Source: Bradyrhizobium sp. CCBAU 51627 | GTDB taxonomy: Bacteria; Pseudomonadota; Alphaproteobacteria; Rhizobiales; Xanthobacteraceae | NCBI RefSeq assembly: GCF_028128765.1 | Contig: NZ_LBJG01000017.1 | Location: forward strand, 105,502 to 169,501 | Reading direction: 5' to 3' | DNA length: 64,000 nucleotides | Translations under genes and position numbers: made by a program | Shown here: positions 10,899-20,282 of the stretch, piece by piece | Layout of the letters: each line of letters opens with the position of its first letter | Numbering within the stretch: the first letter of the stretch is position 1 | The notes under the pieces: model-generated | Database searches by the model: none | Seen by the model: the letters and a program-made list of their open reading frames with translations, nothing else | Told to the model about the DNA's origin: nothing

Positions 10899-11812
10899 AA
10901 ACCTCAGCCTATCACGTTTCATCCAGACATCTTTCAAAGCGGGTAACCTTGAACCTGCTATGAGCGAGCTTAAGAAATGTCCCGAGATGCGAGGGGGCAC
11001 CCCGCTAGCTCTCCCGCGCCAGCAGGCGCTCCCCTCTATGTCACGCGCCGCTGACTTCCCTCGCCAGCGACAGCGTCAATTGGCTGAGCTGGACATGCCC
11101 AGCAGGAGGAGACTGGGCATGCCGAGGGCTTGCATTCTTCGTGCCAGGCAAGAGGCGGAAATTTTCAAGGATTTAGTGTCCCTCTTGTCGACTTTCCGAC
11201 CTGCGCCCGTTTCGATGTTTTCATTCAGTGTATCCGCCGCAGCTGTCGTATCCCTGTGCCGCACTGGATAGCTAGCGCAAGAGGTGAACGCCTCGATGCC
11301 AAGTGCCTGATAACAATCGGCGGTGCGTTTGCCGCCATTTAAAACCGTGCGGTTCGCTATCGCTGTCGTCGGCGTTCGAGCTACAGGATTGCCAGCGACA
11401 CAAAGCCGAGTTCCGCCTTTGAAGTCCGGCCGGCACGCCAAATCAACCTCTCGCCGCGCATGTTGCTGGATTGCGCCACGTGCCCTGGCCTATTCGATGT
11501 AGATCCTTTAGTCCGAGAAAACTGCTGGCCAACGGAGGTGCTGGGCGAGCCTCTGGAAATCGGAAGCCGCATCGCCAGTATTCTGCTCGAAACAGCGGTA
11601 CTCCCGGCCGGCAGGCTGCTTCTGTCCCTTTCATCGATCTGGCGTGCGGCGCCGCCTCAAGGCACCTCCGATGCTCATTGAGACATCTGACAAAGACATG
11701 TCTGATTACGGCATCTCTGATTGGAGAATGTCTCTAGATGGTGGTGAATCATACACATGCACGCTCATTCGCCTCAAATGTCGCAGATTGGCTTGGCACA
11801 CAATCTGAGAGG
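10899..11812. other. Intergenic region upstream of the riboswitch
   Basis: Only overlapping short frames on both strands. Around 11680-11735 there are several imperfect repeats of an ACATCTCTGA-like word. No gene is supported. Confidence 0.45.
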
Positions 11813-11840
11813 TTGACGGAAGAGTTCTCCTGCCGATAAT
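11813..11840 (+). promoter_or_regulatory. Housekeeping-type promoter for the riboswitch-metE transcript
   Basis: TTGACG at 11813-11818 and GATAAT at 11835-11840 are separated by 16 bp, a good sigma-70-type promoter. Transcription would begin near 11847, just before the riboswitch. Confidence 0.6.
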
Positions 11841-11851
11841 CCACGGCCGTC

Positions 11852-12022
11852 GAGGTTCTCCGGTGCCCATTTGATCCGGAGCTAAGAGGGAAGCCGGTGC
11901 GAATGCCGGCGCTGCCCCCGCAACTGTAAGCGGCGAGCCGCTGTCCAACGATGTCACTGAAGCCTCCAAGGCTTGGGGAAGGCCGGACAGCAGCGATGAC
12001 CAGCAAGCCAGGAGACCTGCCC
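11852..12022 (+). promoter_or_regulatory. Cobalamin (B12) riboswitch controlling metE
   Basis: This leader RNA has the conserved cobalamin-aptamer landmarks in order: the 5' GGTTCTCCGGTGCC strand, GGGAAGCCGGTGCGAATGCCGGC, the GCCCCCGCAACTGTAAGCG core, and the 3' B12 box AGCCAGGAGACCTGCC. It begins just after a promoter and ends about 115 bp before metE. Binding of adenosylcobalamin is expected to shut off metE, the B12-independent methionine synthase, when the B12-dependent enzyme can work. The motif identification is by direct recognition of the core. Confidence 0.95.
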
Positions 12023-12118
12023 CGACAAAATATTGGTCCACGGGCGGGGTGTCTCGGTGGTGCGCCAAGCAGCCGTCGCACGCGCGACTCCCCTGCCTGC
12101 GTCCGCCATGGCCTCTGT

Positions 12119-12130
12119 CCCCAACAGGGG
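12119..12130 (+). promoter_or_regulatory. Hairpin that can hide the metE ribosome site
   Basis: CCCC-AACA-GGGG forms a small stem in which the GGGG arm is the Shine-Dalgarno sequence eight bases before the metE ATG. It is a plausible expression platform for the upstream riboswitch. Confidence 0.45.
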
Positions 12131-12138
12131 TTGACGCT

Positions 12139-14484
12139 ATGTCTCTTCGCTCTCTTCCAATCGCTACGCTCGGAACGCCACGCATCGGTCCAAGGCGTGA
12201 GCTCAAACTCGCTCTCGAAAGCTACTGGGCCGGAAAGATCAGCGAACAGCAATTGCACGAGGACGCATCCGGCCTGCGCGCAGCGAACTGGGCTCGTCAG
12301 AAATCTCTCGGCGTCACGATCATTCCGTCGAACGACTTCTCGCTGTATGATCAGGTGCTCGATACAAGTGTCATGGTTGGGGCCATCCCGGAGATCTACG
12401 CCTCGAAAGGAGAATCCGTTTCGCTCGAGACGTACTTCGCCATGGCCCGCGGATCACAATGCGACGACCAGGATGCGAGTTGCGGTCAGAGCCCACGGGG
12501 ATCTGGCGCGCCCGCGCAGGGAATGACCAAGTGGTTCGACACCAACTACCACTACATGATTCCCGAGTTCTACAGGGGACAAGCGTTCAGACTGTGCTCT
12601 CGCAAACCCATTGAAGAGTACGAGGAAGCAAAGGCTCTTGGCTTTCAGACCCGCCCGGTCCTGATCGGGCCGGTCACATTCTTAAAGCTCGGCAAGAGTG
12701 CCGATAGCGCGTTGCAGCCCCTCTCCCTTTTGGATGATCTGATACCGGTCTATATCGACGTTCTGCATGAATTGGCCGAACGAGGGGCTAGTTGGGTTCA
12801 GCTTGACGAGCCCTGCCTGGCCCTTGATCTCGATGAGGCGGCGCGAAAATCTTTGCTACATGCCTATAACCGGTTCGCAAAGGAGGGACCGGCCATCAAG
12901 ATCATGATTGCCAGCTATTTCGGCGCGCTAGGCGACAATTTGAATACTGCCTTGAACCTGCCAGTTTCCGGTCTGCACCTCGATCTTGTTCGAGCGCCAG
13001 AGCTATTGGATCAAATCATTGCTGACGGCCGAAGAGATCTCGTCATGTCGCTTGGTGTGATCGACGGCCGGAATATATGGCGCTCGAACTTGTCGTCGCT
13101 CCGTCAGCGGCTGGATCCAGCGATTGCGAAGCTCGGCAGGCACCGTGTACAGCTCGCTCCATCCTGCTCGCTGCTTCACGTGCCGGTCGATGTTGAACTC
13201 GAGACCGGGCTTACGTCCGACGTCAAGAGCTGGCTTGCTTTCTCGGTTCAGAAGATGCGCGAGCTTGCGATCCTGGGGCGGGTACTCGCAGGCGACCAGA
13301 ATGTTGGGCTAGCTCTTGCCGATTCGGAACGCGCTGTGACTGCCCGCCGGACTTCGCCGAAGATCCATGATGCCAATGTCGCTGTCCGGGTGAGGACGAT
13401 CGACCAGACGATGCGCCGGCGCGCCAGCCCATTTGCCCGTCGTTCCGAGATCCAAAGGAAACGCTTTGGACTACCAGAGTTTCCTACCACGACGATCGGA
13501 TCGTTTCCACAGACCACAGAGGTCCGAAATGCTCGTGCGGCGCATGCGCGAGGTGCGATGAGCGACGAACAATACGACAGGTTCCTCAAGGAGGAGATAG
13601 CCCGCGCCGTACGTTGGCAGGAAGACATCGGTCTTGACGTCCTCGTGCATGGCGAATTCGAGCGTAATGACATGGTGCAGTACTTTAGCGAGCAACTCGC
13701 CGGCTTCGCATTTACCAGGAATGGATGGGTACAGTCCTATGGTTCGCGCTGCGTCAGGCCCCCGATCCTGTTTGGGGACGTAGTACGGTCGAAGCCGATC
13801 ACCGTGGAATGGTGGCGCTACGCGCAATCACTAACCAGTAAGCCGATGAAAGCGATGTTGACCGGACCGGTGACGATCCTGAACTGGTCGTTTGTTCGCG
13901 ATGATATTCCTAGAAGCGAGGTCTGCCGTCAGCTTGCGCTCGCGATCCGCGACGAAGTCCGCGATCTCGAGAATGCCGGTGCGGCCATGATCCAGATCGA
14001 CGAAGCTGCACTCCGCGAAGGATTGCCATTGCGCCGATCGGACTGGAAGGCATATCTCGATTGGGCCGGGGATTGCTTCCGCATCTGCTCATCGGGAGTT
14101 GCCAATCAAACGCAAATCCATACACATATGTGCTACTCTGAGTTTAACGATATCATCGCTGCGATCGCTGCAATGGATGCGGATGTCATTTCGATCGAGT
14201 CGTCCCGCTCTAAAATGGAGCTACTGGATGCATTCAAGAAGTACGAATATCCAAATCAAATCGGACCTGGCGTGTACGACATCCACTCTCCACGCGTTCC
14301 CGAGGCGGGCGAAATGAAGGAGCTGATGGTGCTAGCTCGGACGCGTTTGCGGGATTCGCAGCTTTGGGTCAATCCGGACTGCGGCCTAAAAACGCGTAAA
14401 TGGGAGGAGGTTCGGCCTGCGCTAACCAACATGGTCGCTGCCGCTCGCGAACTGCGCGCTGCAGCCTATCCGCAAAACCATTGA
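12139..14484 (+). CDS. metE: Cobalamin-independent methionine synthase
   Basis: MetE transfers the methyl group of 5-methyltetrahydropteroyl-polyglutamate to homocysteine, the last step of methionine synthesis. The protein is 781 residues from MSLRSLPIATLGTPRIGPRR, close to the family's ~760. The N-terminal domain includes WFDTNYHYMIPEF and WVQLDEPCLALDLDE; the C-terminal catalytic barrel begins near FPTTTIGSFPQT and carries the zinc ligands in IHTHMCYSEFND and VNPDCGLKTRKW. The start is set by an AGGGG site and the family N-terminus rather than an in-frame ATG 90 bp upstream, which falls inside the riboswitch leader. B12 repression follows from the riboswitch. Confidence 0.96.
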   Translation: MSLRSLPIATLGTPRIGPRRELKLALESYWAGKISEQQLHEDASGLRAANWARQKSLGVTIIPSNDFSLYDQVLDTSVMVGAIPEIYASKGESVSLETYFAMARGSQCDDQDASCGQSPRGSGAPAQGMTKWFDTNYHYMIPEFYRGQAFRLCSRKPIEEYEEAKALGFQTRPVLIGPVTFLKLGKSADSALQPLSLLDDLIPVYIDVLHELAERGASWVQLDEPCLALDLDEAARKSLLHAYNRFAKEGPAIKIMIASYFGALGDNLNTALNLPVSGLHLDLVRAPELLDQIIADGRRDLVMSLGVIDGRNIWRSNLSSLRQRLDPAIAKLGRHRVQLAPSCSLLHVPVDVELETGLTSDVKSWLAFSVQKMRELAILGRVLAGDQNVGLALADSERAVTARRTSPKIHDANVAVRVRTIDQTMRRRASPFARRSEIQRKRFGLPEFPTTTIGSFPQTTEVRNARAAHARGAMSDEQYDRFLKEEIARAVRWQEDIGLDVLVHGEFERNDMVQYFSEQLAGFAFTRNGWVQSYGSRCVRPPILFGDVVRSKPITVEWWRYAQSLTSKPMKAMLTGPVTILNWSFVRDDIPRSEVCRQLALAIRDEVRDLENAGAAMIQIDEAALREGLPLRRSDWKAYLDWAGDCFRICSSGVANQTQIHTHMCYSEFNDIIAAIAAMDADVISIESSRSKMELLDAFKKYEYPNQIGPGVYDIHSPRVPEAGEMKELMVLARTRLRDSQLWVNPDCGLKTRKWEEVRPALTNMVAAARELRAAAYPQNH

Positions 14485-14580
14485 TCCCGAGCCCGGGTCT
14501 GTTCTCGCCAAAGCTAATTCGCTTGTGGCCATTTGCGCTTTCCACAATGTCGAGGCAAGCCCTGGCGCCAACAAGAATGC

Positions 14581-14601
14581 CCGGTCCATTTCGTGGACCG
14601 G
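14581..14601 (+). terminator. Inverted repeat downstream of metE
   Basis: A perfect 8-bp stem (CCGGTCCA / TGGACCGG) with a five-base loop lies 97 bp after the metE stop. No T-run follows, so it may be a transcript-end stabiliser rather than an intrinsic terminator. Confidence 0.35.
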
Positions 14602-15009
14602 GGAAGGTGCAGGGTCGGAGGAACGAGGGTGACGCGTCGCGCTACTTTCGTCGGCCGAGGGAGAATAGCTGATGGTTCGATCAAGGCGACAACATTCGCC
14701 AAAGGATCTGCGCCTATTATAAAGCACGAGTTTATCGCAGCTAAATTATGCGGTGGTATGCGACCGTACAGCCTGAGAGTTAAAAATCTACACCGACGTT
14801 TGTCGCTCCTGAGCACGATGGCAACGGTTGCGACAGCAACGAGAAAAGTCATGCTTGACTGAAAGCAAGGCACCCACCACGCTTCGGTCCGCTCGGAGAT
14901 GATTCCCGTCAGGCTCGCTCATTCGATCGACGCTGCATAGTTTCCGAAGAGCGCACGGCAGGGCGGTCCCCGCCCAACTCACGCCAGTCCATTTTGCAGG
15001 ATAGCGCCG
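14602..15009. other. Intergenic region, nothing supported
   Basis: Short overlapping frames only; no motif, ribosome site or repeat of note. Confidence 0.45.
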
Positions 15010-15240
15010 CTATCGCGGCCAGATACGCCAATGCGTTGGCTGCACGGCGACGTGCTTTCCGGTATTCGCGTTGATCCATCCGCCGAAGACCCGACGGCAA
15101 GGAAAGACAACCCGGTGAATCGAATTACCCTCGATCACGGCAATCTCCAGATCCTGATCGTGTGGCGGCACCGTTTCGAGCCGCTCCCAGATCAGATCGC
15201 CATTGGATCCTGGTCGGTGTTCATTGCTGCGGGCTGACAA
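15010..15240 (-). CDS. Small hypothetical protein of a rhizobial type
   Basis: The frame encodes 76 residues including HDQDLEIAVIEG, IHRVVFPCRR and a C-terminal GGWIN...VQPTHWRIW. The pattern of an acidic-hydrophobic strand, a basic VFPCRR strand, and a PTHWR-W tail is one I associate with short conserved proteins of Bradyrhizobium and relatives of unknown function. The start may lie a few codons further in, since no strong ribosome site is visible at the first ATG. No function is proposed. Confidence 0.5.
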   Translation of the reverse strand: MSARSNEHRPGSNGDLIWERLETVPPHDQDLEIAVIEGNSIHRVVFPCRRVFGGWINANTGKHVAVQPTHWRIWPR

Positions 15241-15242
15241 AT

Positions 15243-15566
15243 TCAGATAACCTTGTGAAGACTACGCACGTTACTTGGGTTCCGCGCGGACAGGCTCGGC
15301 CCGATATCGCGCGGACGGCCCGGGGTGTCGATCGCGTTAGCCGCGGCGATAGGGCTAATCGGCCATGCGCTGTTGTGAACAGAACACGATCCGCTCGCGA
15401 ACTGAAATATTTTGACTTCCGCCACGAAAGAACGCCCGAGCTTCCGTCGAATCGATCTGATCAGCTCAAGAACTCGGTTGTTGGTATTTGTAGCTGTCAA
15501 GCTAAACTGGACTGCAGCTCCAGCAATCTGGCCCGCGGCGGGGTAAATGGTCCGGCTTTCTGTCAT
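15243..15566 (-). CDS. Possible hypothetical protein
   Basis: A 107-residue frame beginning MTESRTIYPAAGQIAGAAVQ, with a GGGACG sequence just upstream of its ATG, lies directly before the small gene at 15010-15240 on the same strand. The first half (to about residue 55) looks protein-like (VLELIRSIRRKLGRSFVAEV); the second half does not. It may be a decayed gene. A longer frame starting further upstream lacks a ribosome site. Confidence 0.3.
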   Translation of the reverse strand: MTESRTIYPAAGQIAGAAVQFSLTATNTNNRVLELIRSIRRKLGRSFVAEVKIFQFASGSCSVHNSAWPISPIAAANAIDTPGRPRDIGPSLSARNPSNVRSLHKVI

Positions 15567-16578
15567 GTCACGTCCCTTATTGGTGAGACATTCCCTGTCC
15601 TGCGGCGTCATCCTGCTGGGTGTGTGGGTGAGCTCGGCCGCGCCCTCGCGCGCGCCGCGCAGCCCATCCAGCGAGAGCGCAAAGACCTCGGATTCGCTTA
15701 ACAGCATTAGGATGAGCGTAGCTCCGCTCGGAGCCCATAGTCGGGCCGGTCCGCAGGCCGATAAAGTGGACGCCGTCGCGAGCGGCGCAACCTATCATGT
15801 GCAGGTCATTGGCCCGCGGCTCGGCTGCGCCCGGCAGCAGTCCTAAAAAACGGTCGCTGCTACCCGGACATGAAAGCATCATGGGCGCCAAATCTTTCTG
15901 TCTGCCATGCGTCTGACCTTACTGGAAGATACTTCTATCAGGACGCAGCCGCCGTAGCGTTGATGCGGGTCAAAAAGTGGTGCCTGCCCGTTCGGGATTG
16001 GTCGAGCTCGAACGGACACAACGAGCCGCAGACGCCCGCGTTGACAGTCGACATGTCCGAACTCGCGCTTCCGCCAGCGCCTCGCGTTTCTCTGCAACGC
16101 CCAGCATGTTGATTTGAGGCGCAACTCACGCCCACGGGCTACGACAGCATTTTCCTCATTGCTCCGTACACCCGAATCGTCGATCGATGTTCCGCCTTTC
16201 ATTGTCGGTAGCTTTGCCGGCGCTGATCCCACCCTTAAGCTTTGGCACTGAGGTCCTGGACCGGGCTCATCGACGACAAGCCTGATGATCGGCTCTGCTG
16301 TCGCGCCGGCAAGTGGACCGTCGGATGCAGGTTCGGGATGCGCATTGCCCCGCGATCGCTTGCGCGTATAGCAGCCCGTCGGCGCATATAGAAATCCGGC
16401 CGCGATGAGCCGGCAAGCGATCGCGGTTCTTCGCGACAACAGGAGGCTAGCGCCGCGCTGCTATACGACCTGTCTTCGGAGGAGCGGACAGAGCTCTCGG
16501 GATGCTGCTTGAGGCAAATCAAATACTCTAAGGGCGAATGGCAGATAGTGAATGAGCGAACCACAGGAAGAGAGGGTC
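15567..16578. other. Intergenic region, nothing supported
   Basis: About 1 kb of overlapping, Arg/Ser/Ala-rich short frames on both strands without motifs. I see no RNA gene or repeat. Confidence 0.45.
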
Positions 16579-16785
16579 ATGCCTTCATTTAACGTTCGGT
16601 TTATTAAGACCGTCTGCGACGATACCGGCGGTGAGCATCGTGCATGCCAGGCAGCATTCAAGGTCGATGCCGCCTCGCTGAGTGCTGCTGCACAGCAGGC
16701 GGAGACCGATTTCTGCAGGCAAAAGAGAGTCCGCGATTGGACAATCTTCGCCGATGTGTTGGAGCTTCGAACCCCGCCTGCATGA
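16579..16785 (+). CDS. Small conserved hypothetical protein
   Basis: The frame encodes 68 residues starting MPSFNVRFIKTVCDDTGGEH, with a GAGAGGG ribosome site immediately upstream; an in-frame ATG 27 bp earlier has none. The chain begins with a beta strand, continues with an Ala-rich helix (AASLSAAAQQAETDFCRQK) and ends in a strand (WTIFADVLEL). This alpha/beta layout and size match many short unknown proteins of rhizobia. It stands alone between non-coding stretches. No function can be assigned. Confidence 0.65.
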   Translation: MPSFNVRFIKTVCDDTGGEHRACQAAFKVDAASLSAAAQQAETDFCRQKRVRDWTIFADVLELRTPPA

Positions 16786-17379
16786 GCTAATCCGTCCACA
16801 TCAGCCTTTTGAGCATCCCGCAAGGACGAGCACTCCTGAATAAGCAAAGGACCTTGCACTTCCCGATTGTTCCACGGAAGCTGGACGTCTTCAACACCGA
16901 CTAAGTCTCGTAGTTTTCGCCCGCGACGTTTGTGCTCGCCAGTCATGGCATCGCCATCAGCGTGGACGGCTTGGGCGCCGGGCGCGACATCGTGGTCGTC
17001 GAGCATGCCTACGACACGTGTGTCCGACGCCCGCGTCTCGATCGGACGTACCTCGCTTTTTACAATGGCCAGCGTTCCCTTTGAACCTTGGCGGCGCCGC
17101 TCCGGATCAAGCTTACTTCCGCCCGCTGCCATTTCGTGCGGTAGCCTCACTGTAGCACACGTTCCACTTATAGAAACGGCACGACGTCGGCAGTCGTGTT
17201 GGAATCCTGAAGGGACGGCCAATACGCCATCGCCCCGTGGCGAACCTCCCAAGTCAGATAGGTTGAATTGGTGGTATAGAGCACGTATCCGGCAATAGCG
17301 TAGCGCGCATCTGACCTATCGACCCAAGCGGGATCTCGGAAAAGCAGAGAGCGGAAGATCGCGCTGCTAGGAGGTAAGC
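16786..17379. other. Intergenic region upstream of the amidinotransferase
   Basis: No supported gene. A weak GG-N10-GC pair near 17296 is too poor to call a sigma-54 promoter. Confidence 0.4.
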
Positions 17380-18525
17380 GTGGCCTTAAATTCGTACGAC
17401 GAGTGGTCGAGATTGAAGGAAGTCATAGTGGGTACAGCCACTAATTATGCGGCTCACGATCGCGAACTCTCTTTTGATCTATTCTTTTATGACAATCTTA
17501 AGGTCCGCTCGGAGTGGTATTATCCGCGTCTCTCGTCTGCGGCAGCAGGTACGGAAGCTGGCGCACGGGTCCGCCATCGGATCAAGGACCGCTACCTGGA
17601 CGAATTGAACGAGGACGTCGAAGGAATCGTGAACACGTTGCGGGCGCTTAACGTGACCGTACATCGACCGATGACCCTCGATGCCTCCAGCGTGGAGGTT
17701 CGCACCCTTGCCTGGTCGGCGGCAGTCGTGCCGCCGCTCAATGTCCGCGACATAGCTTTGGTGGTTGGAGACGAAGTGATCGAGACCCCTCCTATGCTCC
17801 GCTCACGATACTTCGAGACACAATTTCTCAAACCAATCTTCGCGTCCTATTTCGACCAAGGCGCGCGATGGTCAGTGATGCCGCGCCCGTTGATGACCGA
17901 CCGGTCATTCGACCGTTCCTACGTCCTATCAACGACCGGTGGCCCAACGGAACCGATTTCAAATCCCGGAACGCATCCCTATGACGTTGGCCTGGAGATG
18001 ATGTGGGATGGTGCGCAGTGTTTGCGCCTGGGACGCGACCTCGTCGTAAATATCGCCACCGCGAATCACGCGATGGCATGTGATTGGCTAGAGCGCCATT
18101 TGGAGGGAAGATCTCGGATCCACCGTGCCTACAAGTTGAGCGATAGCCATATCGATAGCATGGTCATAGCGCTTGCACCTGGGCGGCTGCTCGTGCGATC
18201 TCGCGAGGTGGCCGACTATTTGCCAAAAGCAATGCGCAAATGGGACATGATAGTGGCGCCCGAACCACTCAAAAATAATTTCCCAACTTACGACGATGAC
18301 GACCTTCTGTTGTCCAGTCTTTACATAGATATCAACGTCCTTTCGGTCGCTCCTGACGTCGTTTTAGTCAACGACGCCTGCCCAGAACTGGCCCGGATCC
18401 TCGAACACAATCGCTTTCAGGTAGTCCCGGTTCGGCACCGCCATAGGCGGATTTTTGGCGGGGGGTTCCATTGCTTTACTCTCGACACGGTCCGCGAAGG
18501 CGGCCCGGAGGATTACCTCAACTAG
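17380..18525 (+). CDS. Amidinotransferase (StrB / glycine-amidinotransferase family)
   Basis: The enzyme moves an amidino group from arginine to an amine acceptor. The protein has 381 residues, the family length, in the pentein fold. The catalytic Cys365 lies in IFGGGFHCFTLDT, His257 in SDSHIDSM, and the acidic residues in WDGAQCLRLGRDL (Asp210, Asp220). It starts with GTG a few bases after a strong AGGAGG site. Family members make guanidinoacetate, guanidino-scyllo-inosamine (streptomycin) or homoarginine (phaseolotoxin). Nothing next to it reveals the acceptor: no cyclitol aminotransferase or toxin gene adjoins it. The reaction class is firm; the substrate is open. Confidence 0.87.
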   Translation: MALNSYDEWSRLKEVIVGTATNYAAHDRELSFDLFFYDNLKVRSEWYYPRLSSAAAGTEAGARVRHRIKDRYLDELNEDVEGIVNTLRALNVTVHRPMTLDASSVEVRTLAWSAAVVPPLNVRDIALVVGDEVIETPPMLRSRYFETQFLKPIFASYFDQGARWSVMPRPLMTDRSFDRSYVLSTTGGPTEPISNPGTHPYDVGLEMMWDGAQCLRLGRDLVVNIATANHAMACDWLERHLEGRSRIHRAYKLSDSHIDSMVIALAPGRLLVRSREVADYLPKAMRKWDMIVAPEPLKNNFPTYDDDDLLLSSLYIDINVLSVAPDVVLVNDACPELARILEHNRFQVVPVRHRHRRIFGGGFHCFTLDTVREGGPEDYLN

Positions 18526-18948
18526 CACCGACGATATACGTAATCGTTTGCTTCCAAAGCAACGATCGTACAGTCGCTGCTTTGGAGCCTGATAGCTGGC
18601 GAAGGTGTGCTCGCCAGGACTGGTCAAGCTTATGCTGGATCACCTTGTTGCCAGAATTCAAAATTAGGGCGTATGCTCCCCAGCGCCGCAAAGTGGCTGA
18701 GCCAGTTATCATGTACTCTCCGCCGCGTTTGAGGTCGACGATCGTCGAGTGTCCTCCAGTGGACCGTAAGTTGGGACGCGAACGCGCTCACATCTTGCGG
18801 CGCGATCGTGCCCGTGAGGATCTTCACGTGTCAGGACGGGAGCAATTGAATGTCATTTGTTCGTCCAGTGACTTTAAAGGAGACTGTTGCTTCGATATCA
18901 CCAAATCGATGAACAGCCGATCTACGCTCGCGTCAGAAGAGACACCAC
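18526..18948. other. Intergenic region, nothing supported
   Basis: Only overlapping short frames downstream of the amidinotransferase; no terminator hairpin with a T-run was found. Confidence 0.4.
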
Positions 18949-19167
18949 ATGTTCGACATTTATTTGAACCGAAGACACGATCTTTTGGTCGTTCCGAGAG
19001 GCTTTGCGATCCCCCCGGGACTGGACGGCAATTGGAAGCGAAGGAAGCGGGCGGTTCGTTCCGTGAGCGACGTCATTCGTCAGGACGTACAACAGCGTGG
19101 TTACCACCGGCGTCGTTTGATCTCAAATCGGTCGAAGGCGGCAGTTGAGACCTCGTCAAACTCCTAG
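18949..19167 (+). CDS. Small basic hypothetical protein
   Basis: The frame encodes 72 residues beginning MFDIYLNRRHDLLVVPRGF, then a very basic helix (NWKRRKRAVRSVSDVIRQDVQ) and a basic tail. Composition and layout resemble short unknown proteins of Bradyrhizobium. There is a weak AAGAGA site upstream. It might bind nucleic acid given its charge, but no motif shows it. The surrounding DNA is non-coding. Confidence 0.5.
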   Translation: MFDIYLNRRHDLLVVPRGFAIPPGLDGNWKRRKRAVRSVSDVIRQDVQQRGYHRRRLISNRSKAAVETSSNS

Positions 19168-20046
19168 TCACGCAGCTATCTAGTGCTGAACCGTCCTTCG
19201 GAACATTCTGGCAGGACCTCGCCGATGCCGTCTCGAAAGCGCTGCTTACCGCGGCGACGGCAGGCGGGTGTCCTGCATTAGGCTTCAGGAGAATCTTTCT
19301 CTTGAAAAGCGGCGCGCTGCTCTGGAGCTTGCCTCAAAATAAGCATTATGCGGCTTTTCCTTGACTCAATGGCGTGCGTCTGAGTTTTCACCTGTCTATG
19401 CTGAAGCTAATTGCCGGCCAGCCGCACGGTTAGGCGAGCATCGAAGTCGTTGAGCAGCATTTGGCTATCTATTATGGCAGCGGCCCGGAGTTGCCGGCTC
19501 GTATGAAGCGCTTCGGAAGCCGCGCGCCCCCACTCGATGTTTTGGGCCAAAGGCTGATCGAGCGGAAGGCCGGGCTGGATTATCACCGAGGAGGGAAGGG
19601 ATCAGCTCGCGACGCTCGCACAATTAGATCGGGGTACTATGCAGGCGGAGGTTGAGCGGGAGGTCGCGCAAGAGCTGAAAGCTGGGCAGCCGCCTCTCTG
19701 ACTTCGCAGCTGGGAACGAACGCGCGCAGAGCGCCCCACGGCAAGGGATTGAGCCTACGTAAACGAATATCGGCGTGACGGCCAGCCGCTTAACCCTTGC
19801 CGATGGTGATGTACTTCGACCAGATCGCGAAGTTCAATTTAGAAACACTTTGGTTGTGATGGGTCGCAGAGCGCGAGGTTTGTATGAAGTTTACAATTCC
19901 ACAGCTGCACCAGTCGAGACGCCTCGCTCGTAAGACGTGACCGAGCTTATACCTGGCGCGACTTCCTATGATATTGCCTGTTTTTTGCGGTCGTCGCGCT
20001 TGGAAAACCATGCTACAAGCCGCTCCTCTCAAAAGGAGCATTCATC
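19168..20046. other. Intergenic region, nothing supported
   Basis: About 0.9 kb. Around 19440-19700 there is a plus-strand stretch of protein-like composition broken by stops and frame changes, probably a decayed gene I cannot identify. Confidence 0.4.
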
Positions 20047-20232
20047 GTGAAGAAAGCAACCAAGAAACGCGTTAAGCGGCGCGAATGGACTAAGGCAGAG
20101 ATCAAGGAGCTCAAAGTTCATTCGAAGGCCCGAACCCCGGTCATAAGAATAGCAAAGATGACCAAACGCAGCGTCGGTGCTCTCCGCCAGAAGGCCTTAA
20201 ATCTTGGAATCGGACTCGGACATCAGCGGTAG
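20047..20232 (+). CDS. Small SANT/Myb-like helix-turn-helix protein
   Basis: The 61-residue basic protein starts at GTG with an AAGGAG site ten bases upstream. After a Lys/Arg-rich head it has a SANT/Myb-like unit: REWTKAEIKELKVHSKA, then TPVIRIAKMTKRSVGALRQKALNLGI, the typical W-...-T-R-S-x-G-A-x-R-x-K pattern seen in many short Bradyrhizobium proteins. It is probably a DNA-binding protein; target unknown. A GC-rich hairpin follows the gene. Confidence 0.78.
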   Translation: MKKATKKRVKRREWTKAEIKELKVHSKARTPVIRIAKMTKRSVGALRQKALNLGIGLGHQR

Positions 20233-20262
20233 CCTTTGGGCAGCGCTGGTACTGGCGCGGCA

Positions 20263-20282
20263 GGGCGGCTCGCAGGCCGCCC
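20263..20282 (+). terminator. GC-rich hairpin after the SANT-like gene
   Basis: GGGCGGC and GCCGCCC form a 7-bp stem 30 bp after the stop codon. There is no T-run, so terminator function is uncertain. Confidence 0.3.

Noticed and set aside
17296..17310. GG-N10-GC pair upstream of the amidinotransferase
   Set aside because: Only the invariant dinucleotides match; no TGGC or TTGC and no NifA site.
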